Shown: piece by piece, positions 12,399 through 24,696 of the stretch | How positions within the stretch are numbered: the first letter of the stretch is position 1 | Layout of the letters: every line of letters starts with the position of its first letter | Origin: Cerioporus squamosus | Taxonomy: Eukaryota > Basidiomycota > Agaricomycetes > Polyporales > Polyporaceae | Direction: 5' to 3' | NCBI GenBank assembly: GCA_022592435.1 | Contig: JABYQS010000088.1 | Location: 1-64,000, forward strand | DNA: 64,000 nucleotides | The notes under the pieces: generated by a model | Seen by the model: the letters and a program-made list of their open reading frames with translations, nothing else | The model's database searches: none | What the model was told of the DNA's origin: nothing | Program-made: the position numbers and the translations under genes

Positions 12399-14077
12399 AT
12401 GGCCATGTCCGCGAACGGTTCTACATCCATATGCTATGCACAGCCTCCGTTCAACAATCCCGCTGGAGAGATAGTCATACGGTCTCGAGACGGGGTGCTC
12501 TTCAGGCTCAGGAAGGACATACTCATCGAAGCATCGCCCGTCTTTGCCGAGCTCGTCTCCCAGGCCCTGTCAGAGCCAGTGGCGTCGGACAAGGACGACT
12601 TCACCAATCCTACGTCCGTCGACGGGACACCCACCATCGATGTTCCGGAGACCAGTGACACCCTCGATCCTCTACTCCGACTTTGCTACCCCATAGCGGA
12701 CCCCGTCTTTGCCGACCTCAAAGATGTCCGTCTGGTGCTCGGTGCTGCGCTCAAGTACCAGATGGAGGAGGCGACGTCGGTGATGAAGAAGACGCTTCTA
12801 TCATATCTCGGAGACCAGACATTGAGGGTGTGGGCCGCCGCTTGTCTCCTCCACCTTGAGGACGAGGCCAGAGAGGCTGCTGCTGCTCTGTTGTCTCAGG
12901 AGATCCCCGCGGGCACTCCCCCCGAGTTCGACGAGGTCTCCACCGGCGACTACTTCAGGCTTAACCAGTTTCATCGAGCTGGAGGGAAGGTCGCAGAGAA
13001 CTTCAAGTTCTCGGAGCCTGGTCTCGAGAGTACAACCGCGACCGCACCTCTTAAGGAGTCAGCTCGAGAGAGACCCATCCCGTACCAGTCTCGTCCATAC
13101 ACGGATATCGTCTGCCGTTCCTCCGACGGCGTGAATTTTGAAACTCATCGCATCATCCTCGCCATGTCATCTCCTGTCCTCCGTGATCAAATGGCAGCAT
13201 TCTTCTCCAGCTATGTCCCCGCAGACTCTCCCCTACCCTCCGGTTCCCGCGGCCTTCCTGTCATCATGATGGAGGCTAAGGCGGCGACCCTGGGCCCTGT
13301 CCTGGAGCTCTGCTACATTCTAGGGTACACGACAACCCGGCCGCTCAACCTGCGCATCGCGATCTCCATGATGTCGTGCGCACAGCGATACAAGATGCAG
13401 AACGTATGCACGCATATCCAGCGGTGCACGAACTGGCATCCCCCGTCCTCCTCCCGTGACGCACTGAGCGGGTACCTTCTGGCCAGCCGTAAAGGCTTGC
13501 CCGACATTGCAAAGGAGATGCTGCGACACTTGCGCGGGGACCTTTTCGAGTACGGATACGTCCCCGAGATGGAGAAGACACCGGCGAGTGTCTATCATCG
13601 GCTCATGATCAACCGCCGTCAGAGCCTAGCAGCCATGTCGAGGTTGACGGCGGTACCGCCGAGCCCATCCACTAGTACCCGCAGCACCCCACCGCCACCT
13701 ACACCCGAACGACCCGCCAGTGTGGGGCAGTCTAGTCCCGCACGGCCGAAGGCCACTTCGCCGCCATCTACTCCACCTCGTATCATCGAGGATCCTTGGT
13801 TGCATGGTCTCTGGCAGCGCGTTGTACAGGGCTTGACGGCGTTGGGCCCCGGCAAGAGCATACATGACTTGGTTCCTGGTCTCCAGCAGATGTTCGCACA
13901 GTCGCTGCAGCACAAGATCTGGTGCAAACGCTGTGGACCGTTTGTCAGCACGATACTCGAGATACACGATCTTCATTGGAAGGCTCGCTCTTCAGTACTA
14001 CGATTCGATGTAAGTGCCTACAGGATTTTTGGAGCGCAAGGGTTTACTGACTCATACCATAGAATAAGCTTTCCTAG
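12399..14077 (+). CDS. Double-BTB/POZ domain protein (copy 1)
   Basis: A protein of about 560 residues with two BTB/POZ-type modules. The first starts IVIRSRDGVLFRLRKDIL with EASPVFAEL; the second starts DIVCRSSDGVNFETHRIIL with SSPVLRDQM. A Pro/Ser/Thr-rich linker (13.63-13.78 kb) leads to a C-terminal segment with a CxxC pair (WCKRCGPF). BTB modules mediate dimerisation or cullin-3 docking, but the client here is unknown. Most of the gene is one long exon. A GTAAGT donor after VLRFD and an acceptor before AATAAG give a short final exon ending NKLS; without that intron the frame runs to 14120. A close paralogue lies in opposite orientation at 19993-21643. The start could also be the Met two codons downstream. 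Confidence 0.78.
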
Positions 14078-14198
14078 AGCTGCCGTCCGAGACGAGCATC
14101 CTAGAACGTCTCGGTCATGAATGCCTCATAGATGGGACGATGATTGGCATTATCAGTAAACAAGTACACGGACGAGACATTGCGAACTCTTCCTGCAA

Positions 14199-14856
14199 TC
14201 AGTGCTTGAGCATGCGCACGTTCAACGGCCATGGCTTTCCCATCCATGTGGCTAACTCCGTATGGTCTCTGTATGCGTCGTTGGTGTTGGGATGTATGAG
14301 CACCCTATGTATGATTACGGATTCCTCGATGAGCAGAGATCAGACGAGGATGTCTACAAAAGTACTCACGAGAGCGGTCCTCTGTTGACGGCAAGCCAGG
14401 CGAAAAGTGTACCCGTTTGGTGAGGAGTGAACACGTTCACCTCGAACATCGGGACGGGGTGAGGCCCAACAGGCTTATCCCACAGCCGGTAGATACGGAG
14501 CTGATTTACGCGTCGGTCAATCTCAATCCATTCGAAGAGCCTCCTCCATGTCATACCTCGGGGAACTCTCTCCTGATACGCTCGTGGAGTTCCGCTGCGT
14601 ATCTCTTCTCCTCAGGCGCGGTGGGAATGTAATAAACTATATCATGGGTAAGTACGGATGGACTGGTGCATCTGTATCTCAACGTACTGTGGAAGTCGAA
14701 CCCGTTGTTGGACGATTCGATCGGCTTCGGGAAGTCGTCGTATGCAGCTGAGCGAGGACCGGGTATGTTGGTCAGAGACTTGCCGTCGGCGTTGTAAGTC
14801 GTAGGGAGCGGCTCGGCGTTCTCGTAGCCAGCGAGCAGCGATGGGTACTCGGACAT
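14199..14856 (-). CDS. DOPA 4,5-dioxygenase-like family protein
   Basis: A small four-exon gene of about 161 residues, the usual size for this family of extradiol-type ring-cleavage proteins (fungal DODA is known for betalain-type pigment formation). Exon 1 ends in FDFH and joins an exon coding IYYIPTAPEEK. The third exon holds LWDKPVGPHPVPMFEVN and WLAVNRGPLS. The last exon encodes VLIHPNTNDAYRDHTE and WMGKPWPLN. The family's conserved histidines (FDFH, GPHP, IHPNT, DHTE) are all present. Most fungal members are uncharacterised and need not act on DOPA, so the substrate is unknown. Introns are 50-120 nt with GT-AG ends. It is convergent with the BTB gene and downstream of MOZART1 on the same strand. 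Confidence 0.85.
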
Positions 14857-15454
14857 CTTTTGGAACTCAGATAGGCACAGTTGGTCTACGGGAGAAAGAA
14901 GGCGATGGGTGTATGGGAGTACTCTGGAGCCCTGCAGTTCCGTCCTATAAGGAACCAGCCGCAGCCGCTTGCGGAAGTTGAAGCTACGACTCCAGTCAGC
15001 TGTTGAACCTAACCTTTAAGGTTGGTTCCCATACACTGTACGAGCTTTCTCATCGCTGCTGCATGCAGGATTCGAGACAAACACGTCTTGGTCAGAGTCT
15101 CGTCAATGTGCTTCGGACATGGGGAGTTATGACAAAGCTGACGCGACACTCACGACAAATCGCGATTGCTCATGCAGCTGTCCCTTCAACTTGCGCTGCC
15201 CTCCCCAAGCCAGGCCTCCTCACTGCCCAGCCTTCCCGAATTCTCTGAGTCAAGTCACTGACGCACGACATAACCAGCATGATGTTGATTTGGGGTGCCT
15301 GCTATATGAGACAATGTACAGAGATGCACAGACGTGCAGACCACGTCCGGGAGTAACTTATTTGAAGAAAGCCACTCACATTACATGATGCATGATGTGC
15401 AAGTTTCAGGCGTACATAGCGGGGTCCGAGCACGAAGTCAAGTCCCTGAGGTGG
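14857..15454. other. Intergenic
   Basis: The stretch between the DOPA-dioxygenase-like gene start and the MOZART1 stop, both on the minus strand. It presumably holds the promoter of the former and the 3' UTR of the latter. No coding potential or clear TATA box is seen. Confidence 0.4.
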
Positions 15455-15792
15455 TTATCTCCCATTCGTTGTAGACCGCGCACTTCTCGTCGCTGCACTC
15501 TCTCGCCGCAACTCCTGGATGACAGCCTGCGCCCAGCGACAATATGTATGAGCTCAGTGCAAGTACGCACGAGGGACTTACTGCCAACGCTTCTGGATTC
15601 ACCCCAGCCTCAATGAGACCGACACATGTCGCAAGTGTCTCCTTGTCAAGACCCGTGTTCAGCAGCTGAGATATGTCAAAGAGGGCTGGAGCCAGAGAGT
15701 TATTTGGTGCGAAATGAGCTATGACATGCACAGCGCGTACTGTTCAGTGTCTCTTCAGCGGCGGATATGCGATCAGCTTCTCGGGTAGACAT
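15455..15792 (-). CDS. MZT1: MOZART1 family mitotic-spindle organizing protein
   Basis: A tiny three-exon gene encoding 75 residues, within the 65-90 residue range of the family. MOZART1 binds the N-termini of gamma-tubulin complex proteins and helps activate microtubule nucleation at the spindle pole body. The family core is clear: [16 protein letters not shown], then [17 protein letters not shown], then across an intron AVIQELRRE. Exons are 15741-15792, 15582-15685 and 15455-15526, and all junctions are GT-AG and in phase (228 nt with stop). The N-terminal [16 protein letters not shown] is the usual variable leader helix. It is divergent from SF3B1 over 275 bp. Automated callers easily miss it, because no single exon encodes more than 35 residues. 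Confidence 0.9.
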
Positions 15793-16067
15793 GGAAAGTT
15801 GCTGAACGCGAAGAGACTCGCGGTGTAGAACAAGCTCCAAGCCATCAAGTTGAAGGAGCTGAGGGATAGACGCCTGAGCACTCCGGAATCGTGGCATTTA
15901 AGCTCCGATGTGTTGTTTTATTATACCGACGGCTAATGTTGAATCGGAGCCTAAACAATGCCCCAAGCTCGGTGGCGTTACTCAGCGTTCTTTGGACCGG
16001 AACTCTCACTCACTTCTGACTCTCCTACTACTACCACTTCCTATTCTCACCTCCATTCCTTCCCACT
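15793..16067. promoter_or_regulatory. Bidirectional promoter, MZT1 / SF3B1
   Basis: 275 bp separates the two divergent ATGs. The 55 bases before the SF3B1 ATG are strongly CT-rich, a common feature of strongly expressed fungal genes. No TATA box is seen on either side. Confidence 0.5.
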
Positions 16068-19000
16068 ATGGCTGCCGACCAACCAAGACTTGTCGACTCT
16101 TTTACTGCCCCGAAGGAGGTCCTCCAGGAGTTCGCGGAGATGGCAGAGGAGGAGGATTTCGACCCATTCGCAGAGACGGCCAAAACCCGCCAGATTGCTT
16201 CTCGCCAGTCCGACTATCACAACCGTCGGTTTAACCGGCAGGCTCACGACAGCGCAGATGCATTTAAGGCCGTGGAGGATGGCCAGGACGTGGAAGGCGG
16301 GTACAAGGAAGCGATGAGGTTGCAACGCCTGGAGAAGGAGGAGGAACGAGTCAGGAGGGCGATTGAGGAGAAGGAAAAGCAGGCTCGAGAGGAGGGTCAG
16401 GCGAAGATGGATCTCGACAAGACACCACCTCGCGCGGAGATCCAGGAGGCCCAGCAGGAGCTCGCTGCAATGCAGGGGACGAAGCGGAAACGGAGGTGGG
16501 ATGTCGCTGAGCCGGAGGATAATAAAGAGAATAAGGAGAACAAGGGTGAGTGGTCTCAAGAGGCTCTTGAGGGCGCTGCGCCGAAGAAGCGGCGATCTAG
16601 ATGGGATGCGACTCCCGCCGACGTCGCCGCGGAGACCCCCAGTGGGAAGAAGTCGCGTTGGGACCTAGCCCCCGCTGCTACCCCGGATGTGCCAATGACG
16701 CCAATCATCATGAACGCGCCCGGCCTTATGCACGAGGACAAGCACAACAGGTACCTCACCGACGAGGAACTCGACGCTATTCTTCCTTCCTCTGGCTATG
16801 CCATCGTCACTCCTCCACCTGGCTATGCACCCCTTGTCCGTCCGCCAAAACTTGCGCCTCCCTCTGTCACCGAGATTGGCGGGTTCCAAATACAGGAGAG
16901 CTCGGACGCTGCTGCAGCAGCCGCAGCAGCCGGTCTCGCACCAGAGTTGCCCACCGAGATCCCTGGGGTCGGCAACCTCGCGTTCTTCAAACCTGAGGAC
17001 GCGCAGTACTTCGCCAAGATCCTAAAGGAGGAGGACGAGACGGAGCTTTCGGTGGACGAGATGAAGGAGCGCAAGATCATGCGGTTGCTCCTGAAGATCA
17101 AGAACGGTACCCCTCCCGTGCGCAAGACTGCACTCCGACAAATCACTGACAAGGCTCGCGAGTTTGGTGCGGGTCCCTTGTTCGACAAGATCCTCCCTCT
17201 CCTTATGGAGCGCACTCTCGAGGACCAGGAGCGTCACCTCCTCGTCAAGGTCATCGACCGCGTCCTCTACAAGCTCGACGACCTCGTGCGGCCATATGTT
17301 CACAAGATCCTCGTCGTCATTGAGCCGCTGCTGATTGACGAGGACTACTACGCCCGTGTGGAAGGTCGGGAGATCATTTCCAACCTATCGAAGGCAGCAG
17401 GTCTGGCTCACATGATCTCCACCATGCGTCCTGATATCGACCACGCCGATGAGTACGTTCGCAACACCACCGCACGTGCGTTCTCCGTCGTTGCATCTGC
17501 TCTCGGTATTCCGTCACTCCTCCCCTTCTTGAAGGCTGTCTGCCGTAGCAAGAAGTCCTGGCAGGCCCGTCACACCGGTATCCGTATCGTCCAGCAGATT
17601 GCCATCATGATGGGTTGCGCTGTTCTCCCTCACCTTCGCAACCTCGTTGACTGTATCGCACACGGCCTCCAGGACGAGCAGACCAAGGTCCGGACGATGA
17701 CCGCTCTTGCTCTCGCTGCGTTGGCGGAGGCATCTGCTCCCTATGGTATCGAGTCCTTCGATAACGTACTCAAGCCCCTGTGGGTCGGCATCCGTCTGCA
17801 CCGTGGCAAGAGTTTGGCTGCGTTCTTGAAGGCGATTGGCTTCATCCTTCCGCTCATGGACCCCGAGTACGTCTCCTACTATATCAAGGAGGTCACCATC
17901 ATCCTCATTCGTGAGTTCCAAACCTCCGACGAGGAGATGAAGAAGATCGTCTTGAAGGTCGTGCAGCAGTGCGCGGCGACGGAAGGCGTCACTCCGCAGT
18001 ACATCAAGCAGGACATCCTTCCGGACTTCTTCAAGTCGTTCTGGGTTCGTCGGATGGCGCTCGACCGTCGAAACTACCGTCAGGTCGTTGAGACGACCGT
18101 GGAGCTTGCTCAGAAGGCCGGCGTCGCGGAGATTGTGGGCAGGATAGTGAACGAGCTGAAGGACGAAGCCGAGCCGTACCGGAAGATGGTCATGGAGACG
18201 ATCACTAAGGTCGTCGCGTCGCTTGGTGCCTCCGATATCGACGAACGGTTGGAGGTCCGCCTTGTTGACGGCATCATCTATGCCTTCCAGGAGCAGACCA
18301 CGGAGGATCAGGTCATGTTGGATGGCTTCGGTACTGTTGTGAATGCGCTTGGTATGTTCCGTCGCGATGCTCCTACTTCATTACTTGAGCTGATATATCT
18401 GTTGTGCGCAGGAATCCGCGTAAAACCTTACCTCACGCAGATTGTCTCCACGATCCTTTGGCGCCTCAACAACAAGAGCGCAAAGTCCGCCAGCAAGCCG
18501 CCGATCTCACGACTCGCCTGGCCGTCGTCATCAAGCAATGTGGTGAAGATCAGCTTCTGAGCAAGCTCGGTCTTGTTCTCTTCGAGCAGCTCGGCGAGGA
18601 GTACCCCGATACGCTTGGTAGCATCATCGCTGCTGAAGGTGCTATCGCAAACGTCGTCGGTATGACGCAGATGAACCCTCCGGTTAAGGATCTTCGTGAG
18701 TCCATCATACGTCCGCTTCTTGTTTCCTATACTGACGACGTCAATTATAGTCCCTCGTATGACGCCCATTCTGCGTAATCGTCACGAGAAGGTCCAAGAA
18801 GCAACAATCAACTTGATCGGCCGTATCGCGGATCGCGGTGCCGAGTTCGTTCCCGCTCGCGAGTGGATGCGTATCTGCTTCGAGTTGTTGGATCTTCTGA
18901 AGGCGCACAAGAAGGGCATCCGTCGGGCGGCCGTCAACTCTTTTGGTTACATCGCGAAGAGTTTGGGTCCCTCGGACGTCCTTCAAGTGTTGCTCACGAA

Positions 19001-19622
19001 CCTGCGCGTACAGGAGCGTCAGAGCCGCGTCTGCAGTACCGTCGCCATCGCCATCGTCGCCGAGACTTGCGGTCCCTTCACGTGCATACCCGCTATCCTT
19101 AACGAGTACCGCACAGCGGAGCTTAATGTGCGCACGGGTTGTCTCAAGGCACTCTCGTTCGTCTTCGAGTACGTCGGGCCGCAGTCAGCGTACTACGCGG
19201 ACTCCGTCGTCACCATGCTCGAAGACGCGCTCACGGACCGCGACCTCGTGCACCGACAGACCGCGAGCACGATTGTCAAGCATCTCGCGCTCGGTGTCGC
19301 TGGCCTCGGCTGCGAGGACTCCATGCTGCACCTCATGAACCTCGTCTGGCCAAACTGCTTCGAGACTTCCCCGCACGTCATCGGAGCCGTCATGGAGGCC
19401 ATCGAGGCGATGCGCGTCACCCTAGGGCCAGGCGTGCTCCTCAGCTACGTCCTGCAGGGCCTCTTCCACCCCGCGCGGAAGGTCCGTGAGGTGTACTGGC
19501 GCATCTACAACTCGCTCTATCTCGGTGCGGAGGACGCGCTTGTCCCGTTCTATCCTGACTTGGGCGAGCTGAGCGAGGGCCAAAATGTGTATGACCGTCA
19601 TCCCTTGCAGATGTTCATCTGA
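16068..19622 (+). CDS. HSH155: Splicing factor 3B subunit 1 (U2 snRNP)
   Basis: Core HEAT-repeat scaffold of SF3b, which clamps the branch-point helix during spliceosome assembly in the nucleus; about 1,145 residues. The N-terminal third contains repeated RW-type motifs ([26 protein letters not shown]), which in SF3B1 bind U2AF-homology-motif proteins. The HEAT domain is highly conserved, including [19 protein letters not shown], whose Lys matches the human K700 mutation hotspot and is unmutated. The gene ends [15 protein letters not shown]. Introns are few: one before GIRVKPYL and one inside PVKDLLPRM. The frame breaks at 18482-18484 between LNNKSA and KVRQQAADL; one more A in the AAA run restores it. 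As the gene is essential, an assembly error is the likely cause. The human and fission-yeast names are SF3B1 and Prp10. Confidence 0.95.
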
Positions 19623-19992
19623 GTTCTTCCGTGCTGTTGTATAGTAAATAGGAGATGACGTTGCCTTTTTGTACCTTACCCTGAGTTTGCTATTGCGATT
19701 GTCCGATTATCTTACGATCGCCAGTGTGCTTGATGAACCATCCATCTTCCCGACTACTTCAACTCGGCTTTCTTACTTGGTAGGTGACGTTCTATCTGTC
19801 CAGAATCTGTGGCACTGTTTACCAAGGTCCGCTGGCAGTGGCAGTGAATGTGTGCGAGTTCACGAGTGATGACGAATGGTACGAGTTCCTCCTGCATGAG
19901 AAGTACAGTATCCTTAGTACGCCGCGATCCAGGATCGCCCACCCTAGGTTCTAGCCTCCTCCAGAGTCCAAAAGTGCCTTTGCTGGCATACA
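19623..19992. other. Intergenic between convergent genes
   Basis: 3' flanks of SF3B1 (+) and the second BTB gene (-). No coding signal is seen. Confidence 0.5.
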
Positions 19993-21643
19993 TCACGAGC
20001 GCGGCGGCCTTAGCTTGGCCTGCGGCGGGTATATGGATAAATACGCGTCAACTCGAGCTACCAGTACGAAGGTGGCTTACATTGGTGGCATTCATTGCGT
20101 TGTGAACATCCGTGTGCAACTTCTCGATCTGGAGGACGATGCGCAGGTTCTCTTCGCATGGACCGCACCACAATTTCCTGCTCAATGACTCCTTGAGCGT
20201 TTCCAATGTATCAGGTTTGTTCCACCAGTTGACCTCTTGGCGCGGTGATCGTAATTCTTCGACGGTACGCTCGAGGATTCCTCTTAGCCAGGGGTCGCCA
20301 CCAAGGGGCAGGTCCACCGCACCCGTGGCCGAGCTTGCACTTCCCGTGTTCGAGGATGGTCCTCGGGCTGCAGCACCATCATCGCCGAGTGGGTGAACGT
20401 CGGAAGTTCGTTTGGTCGCGCTCTGTGATCTGCCGATTCGAAGAGTGCTCGTCATCTCCGAGGCTACTACCGCGAGGGAGGTGCGACGGTTGACGAGAAG
20501 TCGGTGGTATGGTAGGGCTGGGGTGACCTCCATCTCGGGAATGCACCCGTACGTGTACGGATCAGGTTGCATGAACGGAAGAGCGTCTTCCACGAGCTCT
20601 GCCAGTCCAAGATTGCTTGCGAGCAGATAAGTGGCGAGCGGTTCAGAGACTTTGGTGAAGGCCATTGCGGTGAATCTGAGCAGTGTGAACGGAGCCTTCA
20701 TGTCGAGTCGTCGCGCACAGGACATCGCGGCGAGAGCATCGCGCACGGAAAGAGATGGGAGATCGCACTGGACCGGGTAGCAGATTTCAAGGAGGATGCC
20801 AAGGGGATGACCGGGGACGTCCAGCTGAAGGACAGGAAGGGAGCCTGAAGATGGATTCGTTGCGAGCGCATCGATTTGGTCACGGAGCAAGGGTGAAGCG
20901 GCAGAGAGGATGATCTTGTGCGTTTGGTACTCCTGTCCGTCTGCAGAACGACATATGATGTCGGCGAAAGGGCGGGCCTGATATGTCATGGTGCTCGACT
21001 TCGCTGGTAGCAACGAAGGCTTGGGCTTGGGAACAACCTCGGGATCTGGCTCGCAGAACTTGAAGCTGTCGCCCATAGCCCCTCCTGCACGATGAAACTT
21101 GACCAAGCGATAATAAGCCCCAGCCGTCACATTCTGCAACTCGGGAGGAGCATCAGCAGGAATGTCGGTGCCAACCAGGGCTCGCGCGGCGATCTTGGCT
21201 TCGTCCTCCAACCTGAACTCGCAGGCGGTCGCCCAGACTGCCAGTGGCTGCCTGTCAACGAACCCTAGAAGGGCACTCTTCATCAATGCTATGGCTTCCT
21301 CCATCTCATACTTAAGTGCCGCTGCGAAGACCGTACGCACGTCCTTCACTTCAGGAAGTACAGGGTCCGCCGTCGGATAGCAGAGGCGGAGCAAGCGGTC
21401 GAGGGCGATGCTGTTTTCCTGGACGGCTACGACGGGCTTGCCGTCCATGAAGTCTGGGCTGTCGACAACGCCGGTGCAATCTGGAAGGGGAAGTGCGAAC
21501 ATGTCGGAGAATATTGGGGAAGCCTCCGCGACGATGCCACTCCGTACGCGAAAGTCAACCCCATCACTGGAGCGTATGATTGTGTCGGCGGCGGGATTGT
21601 TGAAAGGTGGGCGTGGAAGGGACGATTCTGTCAATCGAGACAT
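19993..21643 (-). CDS. Double-BTB/POZ domain protein (copy 2)
   Basis: Paralogue of the gene at 12399-14077, with the same architecture and about 535 residues. The first BTB begins TIIRSSDGVDFRVRSGIV with EASPIFSDM. The second begins DIICRSADGQEYQTHKIIL with ASPLLRDQI. A Ser/Ala-rich linker and a C-terminal WCGPC pair followed by LQIEKLH correspond to WCKRC and LEIHDLH in copy 1. Both share the opening PPFNNPA. A GTAAGC donor after NATN and a CGCAG acceptor give a short last exon ending AKLRPPRS; read through without it, the frame stops at 20048. The terminal intron sits in the same place as in copy 1. The function and partner are not known from sequence. Confidence 0.78.
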
Positions 21644-22461
21644 CTGTAACGAGGATAAATCATCGTCAGAAGGCTGGACGGAGGTCTACCACGGGATTCA
21701 GAGCAGGGAGCCGGCGTACAACCACTGGCAGCACATGGGGTGGCCAACGCAGTTTGAGTGGCGGGCGATATGCTGTCATCTGATCATAGAGTCAAGCATA
21801 TAATCATATGCTGGTATAAGCCTGACCTGCACCATGGCAGGCAACCAGCAGCCCATGATGCAATGTTGCCCCATCTTTCGTACGTAACCACAGTACGCAC
21901 ATGTTGCAACGTAGACTGTAGCCTGAGCGATGTCCGCTTATTAACGTGTTCAGTGTGACATCTGGATAAGAATGACGAGTCAAACTGAGTGGGAGGTACA
22001 GGGAGGTACTCTGAATAATCCTCTCCGGCCTCTCTGGCCTCTCTAGGATCACCGACTGGACGTCGCGTATGTGGTAACTCAGCATGTCCGACTCGTCACT
22101 GGGGCGGGAGTCGTGATGCTCGTAGTTTGTGTGTGCTCACCTCTCGCGGGATGAATGCCGATTGCACAGACGGATGATACAGCGATGGCTGAGCGCTGCG
22201 TACTGCTAGTGACAGGGATAACCACCAAGTTCAGGACCAAAAGACTGGCGTGGGCGGGTCTCGAACCTGGGGCAAGTCAGCCGTGACGGGCACGTGCATG
22301 TCGCGTCACATCGCGTGATTCGGAACTCAGCCGTGCACCGCGTCAGAGCGCCCGTCCAAGGCTGACCAGACTCAGTTAGCTGCTCGAGACCGTCTTGACC
22401 AATTTCTTTTCTCCCCCTCTCCATCCACCCCACTGCACCCAAGAAACACCACGCAGTAGCA
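21644..22461. other. Intergenic between divergent genes
   Basis: 818 bp holding the promoters of the BTB copy 2 (-) and the cystathionine beta-synthase (+). A CT-rich block at about 22403-22440 precedes the latter's ATG. A short CCTCTCTGG tandem lies near 22030. No gene is seen. Confidence 0.5.
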
Positions 22462-24116
<1,655 letters not shown>

Positions 24117-24696
24117 TGCTAAGTGATCGCACCGAGCGTCGACTCGGGACGCCATATATAGACGACGGACTGTTCGTTCAGCTAGATCAATGCGTGATTC
24201 GCTTCCTTGTATTTGTTCAGTTCATGTTCGTGACACTCGCCCTATGCCAGACAAGCAAGATGGAGCTCGAGTACTCTCGCAAGATTGCAAGCCTGCTCCA
24301 CCGAGTCCTCGTGCAGCCTTGGTCTTGCGAGTGTCGTTCATTGAATATTGGTGGCAGACCCTGCCAAGCCGGAGGATGTATTCCATCAAGCGGTACAAGG
24401 TGTGTATGCGGTTCTCTGTTCGACGGGCTGGTGCTCACGCGCTCACGATCCTACCGTCGTCGACCTCGCTGCGGCTTCCACCATTTGCACATACTACTTG
24501 CACATTGCGAAAATTGTGATTTGCAAGTACGTAAGCTCAAGTTAAGTGCTATCTCCGAAACGAGTGGCCGCTTGTTTTGAAAATACATAGCTGTAACGCT
24601 CCGAGTTGGCAATATGCGGTTCCTTAAGTTCGAAATGGTCAACGAGGACGGGTCAGCTCCTGACCATCAGTGCAACATATCGGTGACAAACTGAAC
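24117..24696. other. Intergenic
   Basis: 580 bp between two genes on the + strand. A TATATAGA element at about 24153 lies too far from the next start to be its TATA box. Overlapping frames look random. Confidence 0.4.

Noticed and set aside
22240..22280. GGTTCGAGACC on the minus strand, like a tRNA T-arm
   Set aside because: The flanking five-base stems do not pair and no anticodon or acceptor stem is found.
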